64,000 nt of DNA, from contig NZ_JHXM01000001.1 in NCBI RefSeq assembly GCF_000621725.1, positions 226,796 through 290,795 on the forward strand, read 5' to 3'. A model generated the notes under the pieces. The model was not told the origin of the DNA, ran no database searches, and was given only the letters and a program-made list of their open reading frames with translations. Position numbers and translations under genes: made by a program. This DNA is from Xylanibacter brevis ATCC 19188 (GTDB lineage: Bacteria; Bacteroidota; Bacteroidia; Bacteroidales; Bacteroidaceae). This document shows positions 15,973 through 25,117 of this stretch, piece by piece; the first letter of the stretch is position 1, and each line of letters begins with the position of its first letter.

Positions 15973-16899
15973 TTATTGAATGGTTTCTATGATTTCCTTG
16001 AGGATATGATACTTCTCCATGATATAGGGATACTGACCATAGAGCGCTTCAAACTCAGCTTCATCATACGTGAGAATGGCCTGGCAGTACATCATGATGT
16101 CCATGAAGGTGCTGGCCGGCGTATAATAACTGTTAGAGGGATCAGGGCCCAGGAAGCCCACCTCCTCGACGGTGGGATGATTCCAGTCAGTGGGGTCGGC
16201 ACCTGTCACATACTGTCGGAGATAGCCCGTGTACATGTTGTAGATATCTTTTGAGGGCGACAGGTCTCTCGACACGTTGTAGAAGCGCTCCAGCTTGGCG
16301 TTATACTCATCCGTGTGCGTGATATAGTCGCCATAGAGCACGCGCAGGATAGAACCTTGCATGGCCTTCTTTTCCTTGTCGCTCATGTTGGCCAGATTAG
16401 CCACGTTAGAGATGACGAGGGTGTTGAGACCCTTGAAGGCATCATTGCCGAAAGAGCGGCTGTACATCTGGTCAACGAGCAGAATGCTGTGGATGTGCAC
16501 CTTCTTAGGTGTCAGCGGCATGATGCTAGCACGCAGGTAGCGCAGAAACGCCGGAATATACTTACGAGTGGCGTAGGTGAAGTTGTCAACCACCGGTTCT
16601 ATGTTGGCCGAGGCACCTCCACCCATGGAGTAGCTCAGTGTGAGCGTCTCGTAGTGTGTGTATTCGTGTCCGAAGACGTCCACGCGCTGCTGCTGACCTA
16701 TCGTGTCGTTGGCAAACACGGGGATGTTGTAGTCCTTATAGAACTGATACATCGCGTGAGCAACCGAGTCGTCAGGGTTGTCCTGAAGCTCAAACCAGTT
16801 CTTCGTGTAGTCTGGAAACTCGGTGATCTCTTCTTCCTGGCATGCTGACAGGGCCAGTGCTGCAAGGACCGTTGCGAAGATATACTTATATGTTTTCAT
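15973..16899 (-). CDS. SusD-associated lipoprotein, related to the putative zinc metallopeptidase (Mx1-like) group
   Basis: A 308-aa lipoprotein with lipobox ALSACQEEE (Cys 20; acidic residues after Cys fit surface export). Position (directly after SusD) and the order of segments (YKDYNIPVFAND near 55, PAFLRYLRASIMPLTP near 125, then a VLISNV-like strand) recall the putative zinc-binding metallopeptidase lipoproteins that follow SusD in many Bacteroidetes. In those proteins an HEFxH helix comes after the VLY-strand; here the corresponding helix is QGSILRVLYGDY without metal ligands. A HEYTH string does exist at about residue 84, but in a predicted strand. So it may be a non-catalytic substrate-binding relative. 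Family assignment is an inference. Confidence 0.5.
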   Translation of the reverse strand: MKTYKYIFATVLAALALSACQEEEITEFPDYTKNWFELQDNPDDSVAHAMYQFYKDYNIPVFANDTIGQQQRVDVFGHEYTHYETLTLSYSMGGGASANIEPVVDNFTYATRKYIPAFLRYLRASIMPLTPKKVHIHSILLVDQMYSRSFGNDAFKGLNTLVISNVANLANMSDKEKKAMQGSILRVLYGDYITHTDEYNAKLERFYNVSRDLSPSKDIYNMYTGYLRQYVTGADPTDWNHPTVEEVGFLGPDPSNSYYTPASTFMDIMMYCQAILTYDEAEFEALYGQYPYIMEKYHILKEIIETIQ

Positions 16900-16908
16900 T
16901 GCTTTAAT

Positions 16909-18528
16909 TTAGTTTTTGATGATTGTACGTGTCTGACGGAGAAGGTTGGTCAGGGTTCCTTCGTTGAAAGTGATGGTGGCACTGGGTATTGGCATCATCC
17001 AGGCTGCCTGGTCGTACTTGAACGCACCCAGACGATAGTCGCCAATGTGATAGTACGTGTTGGAAACAGCATCGTAGGAGTAGGCCGGGTGTGTGATGGC
17101 AAAATCCTCGGCGAGCGGATAGCGGCTGTTGACTGCATAGCGACGGAGGTCGAACCAGCGGTGGCCCTCAAAGCAGAGCTCCATGCGGCGCTCGGTGCGG
17201 ATAAACTCTACCAGCTTCTCGTTGTCCGTAGGAATGTCGGCCAACTGAGCATCCGTCAGTCGCTTCTCGCGCAACTGCTGCAGGGTGGCACGTGCCTGCT
17301 CGGTCTGATTGAGCATGGCCAGAGCCTCAGCTCTGTTGAGCAGCACCTCGGCATAGCGTAAGGTGAAGATGTCGGAAGCCATATCCTGGAAGTTGTAGTC
17401 ATCGGGCTGGGGGAAGTACTTGTTGGGCAGTGGTGCCTTGTTCTTCGAACTGTTGCGGAAGAAAAACTCACGGCGCAAGTCGGTGGGCTTGAAGTTGTCC
17501 ATCAGGCTGCTGCTGGCCTTGAAGCTGCAAGCACGGTTGTCATCGCCATTCCACGAGCCGGTAGAGTCGTTGATGAAGATGAAACTGGCATTGTAAGTGC
17601 CGGTAGTGAAGATCGTCTCGCTGGAGTTGCGGTTGCTGAAGCTGTTGGCAGCATCATGCTGACGGAGGTCGGTGAGCTTGTAGCCCAGCTCCTTGAAGGC
17701 ATCAGTAGCATCGATAGCATCCTGATAGCGCTCCATATAGAGAGCCACACGCGACTTGAAAGCCTTGACAGCACCGATGCCTACACGCAATGTGAAGTCG
17801 GGGGTGTAGCCGTCCAGCTCTTTCTCGGCGGCCTCGAGGTCGGCCCATATCTGATTATAGACCTCCTTGCACGATGCCCGCTTGAAGTGCTTGTCTTCGA
17901 TAACCTCCGACACCTTCAAGGGCACGCAGAAGTCTGTATTGGCAGTAGCCTCCGAGTAAGGCATTCCATAGGCATTAGCCAGGTAGAAGTAGTAGAAAGC
18001 ACGGAGGAAGTGGGCTTCGCCGCTGACATGCTTCAGCAATGTCACCTTCTCCGTTCGTGTATCTTTACCAGTTATCTCCTGTGCCTGGAAGATGATGGAG
18101 TTTAGGGCGCCGATATGCTTGTACAGTTTGGTCCAGTCCTTATCCTCCCACTGTATGTTCTGAATACTGCTGAAGGGGTCCTCGTTCCAGTTGGCCAGCT
18201 TGCCCAACATGTAGTATGGCGTGCCTACATCCTCTGTAACATAGTCAACGAGGAACGCCTCGGCATCGTCATCGACCACGTGAATCCAGGGGAAGTAAAG
18301 GCTCTGGGCGTCCGTCGTCTCCAGTTCCGACTTGCTCATGGTTCCCTGTCCGTAGATAGCCCCCTTTCTGAAGCCCAGAAAGCCTTCGCCAATCATCAGT
18401 GCCTCGAGGTCATCCACATTTTCACAGTAGCGCTGGTCAGTAGAATACTCTTCCAGGAAGTCGCCACACGACGTCAGGAGCACGGGTGCCAGGGCCAGCA
18501 AAAGCGCATATATTGATAGTCTTTTCAT
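16909..18528 (-). CDS. SusD/RagB-family outer-membrane lipoprotein
   Basis: A 539-aa lipoprotein starting MKRLSIYALLLALAPVLLTSCGDFLEE, with lipobox Cys at 21 and acidic residues after it as usual for surface lipoproteins. Typical SusD features are the N-terminal TPR-like region (LLKHVSGEAHFLRAFYYFYLANAYG) and the C-terminal RTERRMELCFEGHRWFDLRRY motif. SusD caps the SusC barrel and delivers substrate. It follows the SusC gene by 13 bases. Confidence 0.93.
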   Translation of the reverse strand: MKRLSIYALLLALAPVLLTSCGDFLEEYSTDQRYCENVDDLEALMIGEGFLGFRKGAIYGQGTMSKSELETTDAQSLYFPWIHVVDDDAEAFLVDYVTEDVGTPYYMLGKLANWNEDPFSSIQNIQWEDKDWTKLYKHIGALNSIIFQAQEITGKDTRTEKVTLLKHVSGEAHFLRAFYYFYLANAYGMPYSEATANTDFCVPLKVSEVIEDKHFKRASCKEVYNQIWADLEAAEKELDGYTPDFTLRVGIGAVKAFKSRVALYMERYQDAIDATDAFKELGYKLTDLRQHDAANSFSNRNSSETIFTTGTYNASFIFINDSTGSWNGDDNRACSFKASSSLMDNFKPTDLRREFFFRNSSKNKAPLPNKYFPQPDDYNFQDMASDIFTLRYAEVLLNRAEALAMLNQTEQARATLQQLREKRLTDAQLADIPTDNEKLVEFIRTERRMELCFEGHRWFDLRRYAVNSRYPLAEDFAITHPAYSYDAVSNTYYHIGDYRLGAFKYDQAAWMMPIPSATITFNEGTLTNLLRQTRTIIKN

Positions 18529-18541
18529 TTTGCAGTGATTT

Positions 18542-21500
18542 TTAGATGGTTACGTTGATGTTGAATGTGTAGGTAGGACGTGTTGACAGGTTGATAGAGG
18601 GCGAGCTGCCGCTCTGTGTAGGATCCTGTCCCTTGAGTTTCTTGCTGCACAGCGTCCAGAGGTTGTTGCCCGTGAAGGTGATGTACATGGACTGCAGTCC
18701 GAGCGCCTTGACCAGGTTGTCCTCCACATTGTATTTGAACGACAGCGACTGGAGCTTCAGGTAGTTACCGCTGACAACGCGGATGTTAGAGTTGTCGTAC
18801 ATTTCATACATGCTGCCGGCAAACTCATAGGTCGTTGCAGGATACTGCTGCCACCAGGACGTGTTGTAAGCCTGGTCGATGACGAGACCTGGGATGTTGG
18901 TAAACGCCTCATCGCCCGGACGGCGCCAGCGGTTGACATACTCCTTACGCAGGTTCTGCTGCGGATAGATGATGTTGGTGGCATAGCCAGAGGCAATCTT
19001 CAGCATACGGATCTTGTTACCCAGCGAGTAGGTGAAGTTGAACGACAGTCCGAAGTTACGCCAACCGAAGTAGTTAGTGATACCACCCTGGATGTAGGGT
19101 TCGCGCGTGCCCGATTCCTCCATGACGGTCTCGAAGATCTCCTCCTTGGTCATGTTGGCATACTTAGCCATCAGTTCGTCTTTGTTCTCGTCCTCTGTGT
19201 TGTAGAACGTGGGCGCACCAGTGTTGTGGTCCAGACCTTTGAACTTATAAGAATAGAACGTGCCGATAGGCTTTCCTGTAAACTCGATGGAGCCATTGAG
19301 GTAGTCTTTATAAGTGACCACATCGTGCAGCACGTTGTTCTTCTTGTTGAGGGCACGGTTGGCCACCTTGTTGATGACCTCGCCAATCTGGGGATCGATA
19401 CGCCATACGAAGCCACGCTTTGATGTTCCACCAATGTTTGTAGCATTGTTGATGGGCGTAAAGCTGAAGGCCAGCTCAATGCCTCGGTTGTCGAGTGTAC
19501 CGCCATTGATGACATACTGATTGACACCATTGATTTCCGACACGGTCTTGGTCAGGAAAGCATTGGTGGTGTGCTTGTAGAAGTAAGACACCGTACCGCG
19601 AATCTTGTTGTTCAGCAGTGCGAAGTCAAGTCCGGCATTATAAGAAGCCGTGCGCTCCCACTTCAGGTCGGGGTTAGGATACTTGTAGATGGTGGCATAG
19701 TTCTCGTTGAAGTCATAGCTGGTGAGCTTTGACTGCTGGATAATCATGCGCGCGGTCTGACCCGGCAGCATGTTGCCCTGCCAACCCCACGAGAGGCGCA
19801 GAGAGGCATCGTCCACCCAGCTCGTGTTCTTCAGCACGTCCTTCTTCATATTCCAGCGACCGGAAACAGCCCAGATGGGCGAGAACTCCTCGTTGGCGCG
19901 CGTACCGAAGAGGTTGGAACGTTCGCCACGCAGATGGACATTGAAGATGTAGGTGTCCTTATAGCCATAGCCACCGGTGGCATACCATGCCATCTCGTTG
20001 GTGAGCTGACGGGTGCGATAGCCCAGTCCCTCCTTCGATGCCATAAACGACGAGTAATACATTGAATAGGTGGTTGGCACCTGGTCGAAGTAACCGCCAA
20101 ACTCGGTGAAGTAGCCGCGGCGGGTGATGTTGAAGCCCTTGTACTCTGTTGACTTTGCCTCGATACCGGCAGAAGCCGTGATCAGGTGACTACCCTTCTG
20201 ACCGAGTGTCTTCATGAAGTTGGCCTGCAGACGGGCCGTGTAGTCGGTGTTGCGTGTCTCCTCGCGCTTCAGCTGACCGCCGACGGGACACATATCGTTG
20301 CGGAGCGAACGATCAGAGCGGAGGTTGTTGATGTAATACGTATCCTTGGTGTAGTATTCCTCGTGCGTGGTGTTCTGGATACCGTAGGCCAGCACGGCAT
20401 CTACGTTCAGGCACGGCAGCAACTCGTAGCGCATCTGGGCACGGAGGTTGATGGCATTGCCATCGGTGTTGTCACCCGAGTTAGCCATCTCGTTGATGAT
20501 GTTGTAGTCATAGCGGTTGCCATACATGTCAACGCGTGGATAGTAGAACAGCGAACCGTCGGGATTGTGCGCAGGCATGGTGCGGCTCATGTTGTAGGCA
20601 TAGTCCATCACGTTGATGTCCGACGGGGTGTAGGTGCGCTCAGTGGTATTGGCGGCCAACTGGAACTGAGAGCTGAACTTGCGGTAGTTGGCCGAGAGGT
20701 TCAGCATGGCCGAGTAGCGGTCGTTTTGCTCTTTCTTGATAGCACCGTCCTGCTGGCTGTATCCCACAGAAGCATAGTACTTGATGTTGGGAGAACCACC
20801 AGAGAGGTTCACGGTGTGGTTGTGCGAGAAGGCATCGCGCGTCAGCAGCCCGAGCCAGTCGGTGTTGACGCTGCCGTAGTAGTCGGCACGCTGCTTGAAT
20901 GTGGCGTAGTCGATGTTGCCACTATAGTAGTCCATCAGTGCCTCTTCATAACCAGACCACTGGGTCACATTATTATAATACATCTTGCGATCGATCAGTT
21001 CCTTGCTGACGTCCAGTCGCTCGGCAGCGTTCATCATATAGATGTCGCGGTCAGAGTAGCGGGGACGACGGGTAAAGGTGAAGCTGCCGTTATAGCCCAC
21101 CGAAGGTTTGCCAATCTTACCCTTCTTGGTGGTGATCACGATGACACCATTGCCGGCCTTGGCACCATAGAGCGCGGTGGCAGAGGCATCTTTCAGCACG
21201 TCAATCTGCTCAATGTCGTTGGGGTTCAAACCAGAAATGGCGTTGCCCAACAGATTGACGAAGTCTGGGTCGTTGATGCTCTGGGGATCAACATTCACAG
21301 GATCAGAAAGAACGATACCGTCGAGCACCCACAGCGGTTCGCGATTGCCGAGGATGGTTGAGGTACCACGAATGCGCAACTTGGGCGCAGCACCCAGCTG
21401 ACCGCTATTAGGCATGAAGATCATGCCAGGCACCTTGCCTTCCAGCATCTGGTCGATGGTGTTCATACCAGGATTGATGATGTCGTCCATCTTCAGTGTT

Positions 21501-22147
21501 GTAACAGCCGACGTGAGTTTCGAGCGGTCAATGGTCTGGTAACCGGTGACGATGACGTCGTTCAGTGTAGCCACGTTTTCGTGCATGACCACATCAATGT
21601 TTGAACGGTCAACGAGCACCTTCTGCTGCTTCATGCCGATGAAGCTGAAGCAGAGCACGTCCTGCTCGTGCACCTCGATGCGGTAGTTACCCTCGCTGTT
21701 GGTGACGGCAGTGCCCTTCTTGCCCGAAACTGTCACGGCCACTCCAGGCAGAGGCTCGGAGGCCTCATCCATGACATGACCTGCTACAACGATCTTCTGT
21801 GCATCGGCATTGGCCTTGCGTATCACGGCACAGTCGCCATCCCACACCACCTCCAGGTCCAACTGCTGACAAAGACGGGCCAGGAAGGCGGCCACCGTTT
21901 CGTTCTTGGCCGTGATGGTGGCTTTCTTGCCTTTCAGCAGGTCGGCATTATACACATACGTGAACCGAGTCTTTCCCTGAACAGACTCCAGGATTTTAAT
22001 CACATCTACATTGTTGTAGTTTCCTGAAAAACGTTGTTGCTGTGCCCACGAGGCATGAAGAGAGCAGCAGACCAACGTAAGCGTAAAGAAAAGTCTTCTC
22101 CCTTTTGTCAAGAACCTCGGGAGCGCAGAAAAATAATTGTTACTCAT
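18542..22147 (-). CDS. SusC/RagA-family TonB-dependent transporter with N-terminal STN domain
   Basis: About 1200 aa. After the signal peptide (RRLFFTLTLVCCSLHASWAQ) comes an STN domain (FSGNYNNVDVIKILESV to AVIRKA) that contacts FecR-type anti-sigma factors, then a carboxypeptidase-D-like domain (VVAGHVMDEASEPLPGVAV), the plug (DVIVTGYQT, VLKDASATALYGAKAGNGVIVITT) and a C-terminal barrel ending in YTFNINVTI. The start at 22147 was chosen over the longer frame to 22222, which would overlap the FecR gene. The STN domain together with the adjacent FecR and ECF genes indicates substrate-induced transmembrane signalling. The substrate is not evident; downstream protease and thioredoxin genes suggest a peptide or glycopeptide. 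Confidence 0.93.
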   Translation of the reverse strand: MSNNYFSALPRFLTKGRRLFFTLTLVCCSLHASWAQQQRFSGNYNNVDVIKILESVQGKTRFTYVYNADLLKGKKATITAKNETVAAFLARLCQQLDLEVVWDGDCAVIRKANADAQKIVVAGHVMDEASEPLPGVAVTVSGKKGTAVTNSEGNYRIEVHEQDVLCFSFIGMKQQKVLVDRSNIDVVMHENVATLNDVIVTGYQTIDRSKLTSAVTTLKMDDIINPGMNTIDQMLEGKVPGMIFMPNSGQLGAAPKLRIRGTSTILGNREPLWVLDGIVLSDPVNVDPQSINDPDFVNLLGNAISGLNPNDIEQIDVLKDASATALYGAKAGNGVIVITTKKGKIGKPSVGYNGSFTFTRRPRYSDRDIYMMNAAERLDVSKELIDRKMYYNNVTQWSGYEEALMDYYSGNIDYATFKQRADYYGSVNTDWLGLLTRDAFSHNHTVNLSGGSPNIKYYASVGYSQQDGAIKKEQNDRYSAMLNLSANYRKFSSQFQLAANTTERTYTPSDINVMDYAYNMSRTMPAHNPDGSLFYYPRVDMYGNRYDYNIINEMANSGDNTDGNAINLRAQMRYELLPCLNVDAVLAYGIQNTTHEEYYTKDTYYINNLRSDRSLRNDMCPVGGQLKREETRNTDYTARLQANFMKTLGQKGSHLITASAGIEAKSTEYKGFNITRRGYFTEFGGYFDQVPTTYSMYYSSFMASKEGLGYRTRQLTNEMAWYATGGYGYKDTYIFNVHLRGERSNLFGTRANEEFSPIWAVSGRWNMKKDVLKNTSWVDDASLRLSWGWQGNMLPGQTARMIIQQSKLTSYDFNENYATIYKYPNPDLKWERTASYNAGLDFALLNNKIRGTVSYFYKHTTNAFLTKTVSEINGVNQYVINGGTLDNRGIELAFSFTPINNATNIGGTSKRGFVWRIDPQIGEVINKVANRALNKKNNVLHDVVTYKDYLNGSIEFTGKPIGTFYSYKFKGLDHNTGAPTFYNTEDENKDELMAKYANMTKEEIFETVMEESGTREPYIQGGITNYFGWRNFGLSFNFTYSLGNKIRMLKIASGYATNIIYPQQNLRKEYVNRWRRPGDEAFTNIPGLVIDQAYNTSWWQQYPATTYEFAGSMYEMYDNSNIRVVSGNYLKLQSLSFKYNVEDNLVKALGLQSMYITFTGNNLWTLCSKKLKGQDPTQSGSSPSINLSTRPTYTFNINVTI

Positions 22148-22181
22148 TTTTTTTCTTTGGTTAAGTTTTTGTTTTTTGTAA

Positions 22182-23273
22182 CTATTGAATGGTGATCTTG
22201 TTTCCGTTAATCTCGTAGTCAAACTCGTCGGTCAGCCTCATCTTCTGCATGAACTCATCGACGGTCTCCGTTCTCCGGCATTCGCCCGAGAAACGGATGT
22301 CTCTGACGTCGGCCTTAAACTCCACCTCGACGCCATAGATGCGTGCTATCTCGGTCATGATTGCCTCCAATCGCTGGTTGCGGAACACGATGAGTCCGTT
22401 GCGCCAGGCCGACGCTCTGGGGTCGCTGATAGGCTGAATGGTAATGTCGTTGCCCTCTTTCACGACTTCCTCGCCCGGAGCGAGCAGGTAGTCGTTGTCG
22501 CCTGCGCTAAACATCACCTGGCCCGAGTAGAGGGCCACGCCAGCATGGTTGGCGTCATAGCTTCTCACGTTAAACGTGGTACCCATGACGGTTATCGTGC
22601 CTGCGCTGGTGCTCACCTTGAAGGGGCGACCAGTCTTCTTGACGTCAAAGTAGGCCTCACCCTCCAGATAGACGCGCCGGCTGAGGTCCATTCGGTTGGG
22701 GAACTTCAATTTAGAGCCCGAGTTCAGGGTGATGGCAGTACCGTCGGGCAGTGCTATCTGGTATTGCCGTCCGTATGGCACCACCAGTTCCAGGAGCGAT
22801 TCTTCTTTGTCTGAATTATTCATAGCAATACCACTCTCGGTGACATAGGCCGATGTGCCCGCTACATCCATGTTGTCATCAGCATGGTCGAGCATGATAA
22901 CCTTGCCCGTGCTGGTGGTAATAACGGGCACCGAGTCTGTCAGTGCAGGGATGTGCTTTTCCAGCATCGCCATGACCTCGTGAGACGGTTTGTTGTCGCT
23001 CATGAACGGTATCATCATGATGAAGCCGGCAAAGATGGCAGCTGCCGCCCAAGCCACATAGCGCCGATATGCCACGGGGCGCTGCTCATGGGTATTGCGA
23101 AGAAACAATTTGTAGGCTTTTTTGATGTTGTATTTCTGGTAGTGAGCCAGTCGTTCGGAAACCATGGTGCTGCGATAGAAGTGGCGCACCTCTTCCAATC
23201 GTGGGTCAGCCTGTTGCTCATCTCGGGCAATGGCGTCAATGGTATCTATAAAGTGTTGCTCGTCGGTATTCAT
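22182..23273 (-). CDS. FecR-family anti-sigma factor
   Basis: A 363-aa inner-membrane protein. The N-terminal 70 residues are cytoplasmic and would bind the sigma factor; a single transmembrane segment follows (WAAAAIFAGFIMMIPF). The periplasmic FecR domain includes LELVVPYGRQYQIALPDGTAITLNSGS in part and RRVYLEGEAYFDV, and the C-terminal DUF4974-type domain has RLEAIMTEIARIYGVEV. It receives the signal from the STN domain of the SusC protein encoded 34 bases downstream and frees the ECF sigma factor encoded upstream. Confidence 0.92.
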   Translation of the reverse strand: MNTDEQHFIDTIDAIARDEQQADPRLEEVRHFYRSTMVSERLAHYQKYNIKKAYKLFLRNTHEQRPVAYRRYVAWAAAAIFAGFIMMIPFMSDNKPSHEVMAMLEKHIPALTDSVPVITTSTGKVIMLDHADDNMDVAGTSAYVTESGIAMNNSDKEESLLELVVPYGRQYQIALPDGTAITLNSGSKLKFPNRMDLSRRVYLEGEAYFDVKKTGRPFKVSTSAGTITVMGTTFNVRSYDANHAGVALYSGQVMFSAGDNDYLLAPGEEVVKEGNDITIQPISDPRASAWRNGLIVFRNQRLEAIMTEIARIYGVEVEFKADVRDIRFSGECRRTETVDEFMQKMRLTDEFDYEINGNKITIQ

Positions 23274-23347
23274 ACTTTTACTTTTTAAGTATATTATGCA
23301 AAAAAACGCAAAAGTATTATCGCAAAGCTAAAAAAAATAATATTTTT

Positions 23348-23893
23348 CTATAAAAAGCAGATCAGAGGGTTGTCTTTGGCATACTTCCTCAGCGACTCGA
23401 TAGCCTTTGCCTTGCTCTCCTTGACCGTACTGAGGCTAATCTGCAGAATCTCGGCAATCTCTGCCCCTGTCTTCCCTTCTATAGACAAGGTGATAACCTC
23501 ACGCCGACGCTTGGGCAACTGCTGTATGCCCTCATATAATTGTCTCACCAGTTCTTCTTTTACCGCCATGGCGAAGTCGTCCTCGTGATGCCCCAGAGAG
23601 ATGGCGTCAGATATCTCGACGTTGACAAACTGCTGGTGGTCGCGCAGGTGGTACAGCGTGTTGTTATAGACAGCCCTGTAGAGATAGAACGACAGGTGTT
23701 TCTGACTTTCAAACGTCTTGTCGTTGTTCCATAGCTTCATCAAGGTAGTCTGCACGATATCCTCAGCCAGCATATCGTCGTGCAGCAAGTCGCTGGCGAA
23801 AGCACACAAAGGGGCGTAGTAAAAGTCAAAAAGAACCTTCCATTCTTTTTCGTCTTTATTGTTTATGTGTTCGATACGCAGACCAGTTTGCAT
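23348..23893 (-). CDS. ECF (FecI-like) RNA polymerase sigma factor
   Basis: About 181 aa. Region 2 is seen in FYYAPLCAFASDLLHDDMLAEDIVQTTLMKLW and region 4 in LPKRRREVITLSIEGKTGAEIAEILQISLSTVKESKAKAIESL (both cited here as landmarks across more than one stretch). This is the regulatory partner of the FecR gene 74 bases downstream. Start placed at MQTGLRIEHIN (23893); the frame extends to 23917. A -7 element TACCTTTG lies at 24001-24008. Confidence 0.92.
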   Translation of the reverse strand: MQTGLRIEHINNKDEKEWKVLFDFYYAPLCAFASDLLHDDMLAEDIVQTTLMKLWNNDKTFESQKHLSFYLYRAVYNNTLYHLRDHQQFVNVEISDAISLGHHEDDFAMAVKEELVRQLYEGIQQLPKRRREVITLSIEGKTGAEIAEILQISLSTVKESKAKAIESLRKYAKDNPLICFL

Positions 23894-24000
23894 TGTGTAC
23901 TTCTGAATTCGTAGCAAAGGCAGAAATTTGCCATATCAGAACTTTCGCCTACCTGAAAAAAGTATTTCGACATCAAGCGAAATCATCAATGGCATGGGGG

Positions 24001-24008
24001 CAAAGGTA
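24001..24008 (-). promoter_or_regulatory. -7 element upstream of the ECF sigma gene
   Basis: TACCTTTG on the minus strand matches the Bacteroidetes -7 consensus fully. No good TTTG lies 19-21 bp upstream, so the promoter may be weak or need help. It would give a leader of about 100 nt. Confidence 0.5.
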
Positions 24009-24129
24009 CAAATAAAAACTGAAAAAAGAAATCCTTATGGTGGAATATTTTATGTAAGCAATCCAGAAAGTGGCACTTCTGCATGTCTTTCCTCCTTCCA
24101 TTCAAGGAGTTGCTGATAAATTTTTCAAC

Positions 24130-24975
24130 CTGTGCGGTTGTTTCCTTAGCTTGAACCTTGCGTAGCCACTCCCCTCCCATGTAGGGGAGGGGTCGGGGGT
24201 GGGGTCAGTAACTAAAACAATATTCAGCAGATTTCTACGTAGGCACTCCCCTCCCATGTAGGGGAGGGGCTGGGGGTGGGGTCAGTAACTAAAACAATAT
24301 TCCGCAGATTTCTACGTTATTACAAGAAAAGCCCCTATGCACTATCCTACAGCTAAAGCAAACGCTACAGAACAAAAAGAGTATCGCAAGGCTCTTCGCA
24401 GCAACATGACCGCAGCAGAAGCTACGCTCTGGCGTGCCCTGAAGGGTCGTGGGGCTGGCGGCATGAAATTTCGTCGTCAGCAAGGTATAGGCCCTTATAT
24501 TCTTGACTTCTACTGCCCTGGGCATCGGCTTGGCATAGAACTCGATGGTGCCAGCCATGATTACAAATACGAATACGATGAGCAGCGAACTGAATATCTT
24601 CGCCAACAGGGTATCCGTGTGCTCCGCTTTAGCAATCAGCAGGTGCTTACATCCATGCAAGGTGTCTTGGCTGAGATTGTGCGCGCAGCCAATGAAGTTA
24701 CTGACCCCACCCCCAACCCCTCCCCTTGAAGGGAGGGGAGTACCTACTGGGACCATGGATTATCAACCACGCAGTACGAAAGATTCCTTTTTGAGGTATG
24801 TTCTATAAATTGCATTTATCATCCGCAGCCTCTCCCCTCCCATGTAGGGGAGGGGTCGGGGGTGGGGTCAGTGTTGTTCTAACTGCCAATGGAGATACAG
24901 ACCCCACCCCAACCCCTCCCCTACATGGGAGGGGAATGGCTGCGCAAGGTTCAAGCTAAGGAAACAACCGCACAG
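24130..24975. mobile_element. Inverted-repeat element carrying a DUF559 nuclease gene
   Basis: The ends are 39-nt inverted repeats (24130-24168 and 24937-24975) with one mismatch; the inner 23 nt are the same ends found at 9513-10152. Inside are GC-rich palindromic blocks (at about 24169-24205, 24246-24282, 24703-24741, 24831-24867 and 24899-24935) and, in the middle, the DUF559 gene 24337-24729, whose last codons run into one of these blocks. No transposase is present. The element sits in the gap between the ECF operon and the DUF4488-like gene and is directly followed by the A+T-rich module and the 22-bp array. Confidence 0.6.
24337..24729 (+). CDS. DUF559-domain protein (Vsr-like PD-(D/E)XK nuclease fold)
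   Basis: A 130-aa protein of the DUF559 family, related by fold to the Vsr mismatch endonuclease. N-terminal helix RKALRSNMTAAEATLWRAL is typical, followed by FRRQQGIGPYILDFYCP with the metal-binding Asp (residue 57), GIELDGASH (Glu 68, Asp 70, His 74) and the closing RTEYLRQQGIRVLRF. All expected active-site residues are present, so a nicking or endonuclease activity is plausible, but members are rarely characterised. The C-terminal VTDPTPNPSP is encoded by the GC-rich repeat block, so the gene ends inside the repeat. It is the only plus-strand gene between 1 kb and 47 kb and lies alone in the inverted-repeat element. Confidence 0.85.
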   Translation: MHYPTAKANATEQKEYRKALRSNMTAAEATLWRALKGRGAGGMKFRRQQGIGPYILDFYCPGHRLGIELDGASHDYKYEYDEQRTEYLRQQGIRVLRFSNQQVLTSMQGVLAEIVRAANEVTDPTPNPSP

Positions 24976-25117
24976 TACGATTTTTTTCGCTTCATAATAG
25001 TGCAAATTTGCACCTTTTTGAGATTTTTACTCTATTAGGTTTTACACCTTTTTGAGATTTTTCGCAAGGATTTTGGCAAAAAAGAGTAAAACTTTTATTC
25101 CACTTCCACTAAGCAAA
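24976..25117. repeat. A+T-rich module joining the DUF559 element to the 22-bp array
   Basis: Matches 9677-9856 apart from one missing direct-repeat unit. It contains CACCTTTTTGAGATTTTT at 25011 and again (A for the outer C context) at 25045, then the same roughly 50 bp as at 9790-9850. In the 9.7-kb copy, homology stops within AAAAGTG, exactly where the first array unit begins here, and GC-rich repeat follows instead. The module therefore belongs with the array. Confidence 0.6.

Noticed and set aside
16645..16659. HEYTH as a zinc motif in the SusD-associated lipoprotein
   Set aside because: It lies outside the helix used by the family and within a predicted strand, without a third ligand in view.
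20186..21361. Plus-strand ORF of 391 codons inside the SusC gene
   Set aside because: Antisense shadow of the barrel-coding region, no independent support.
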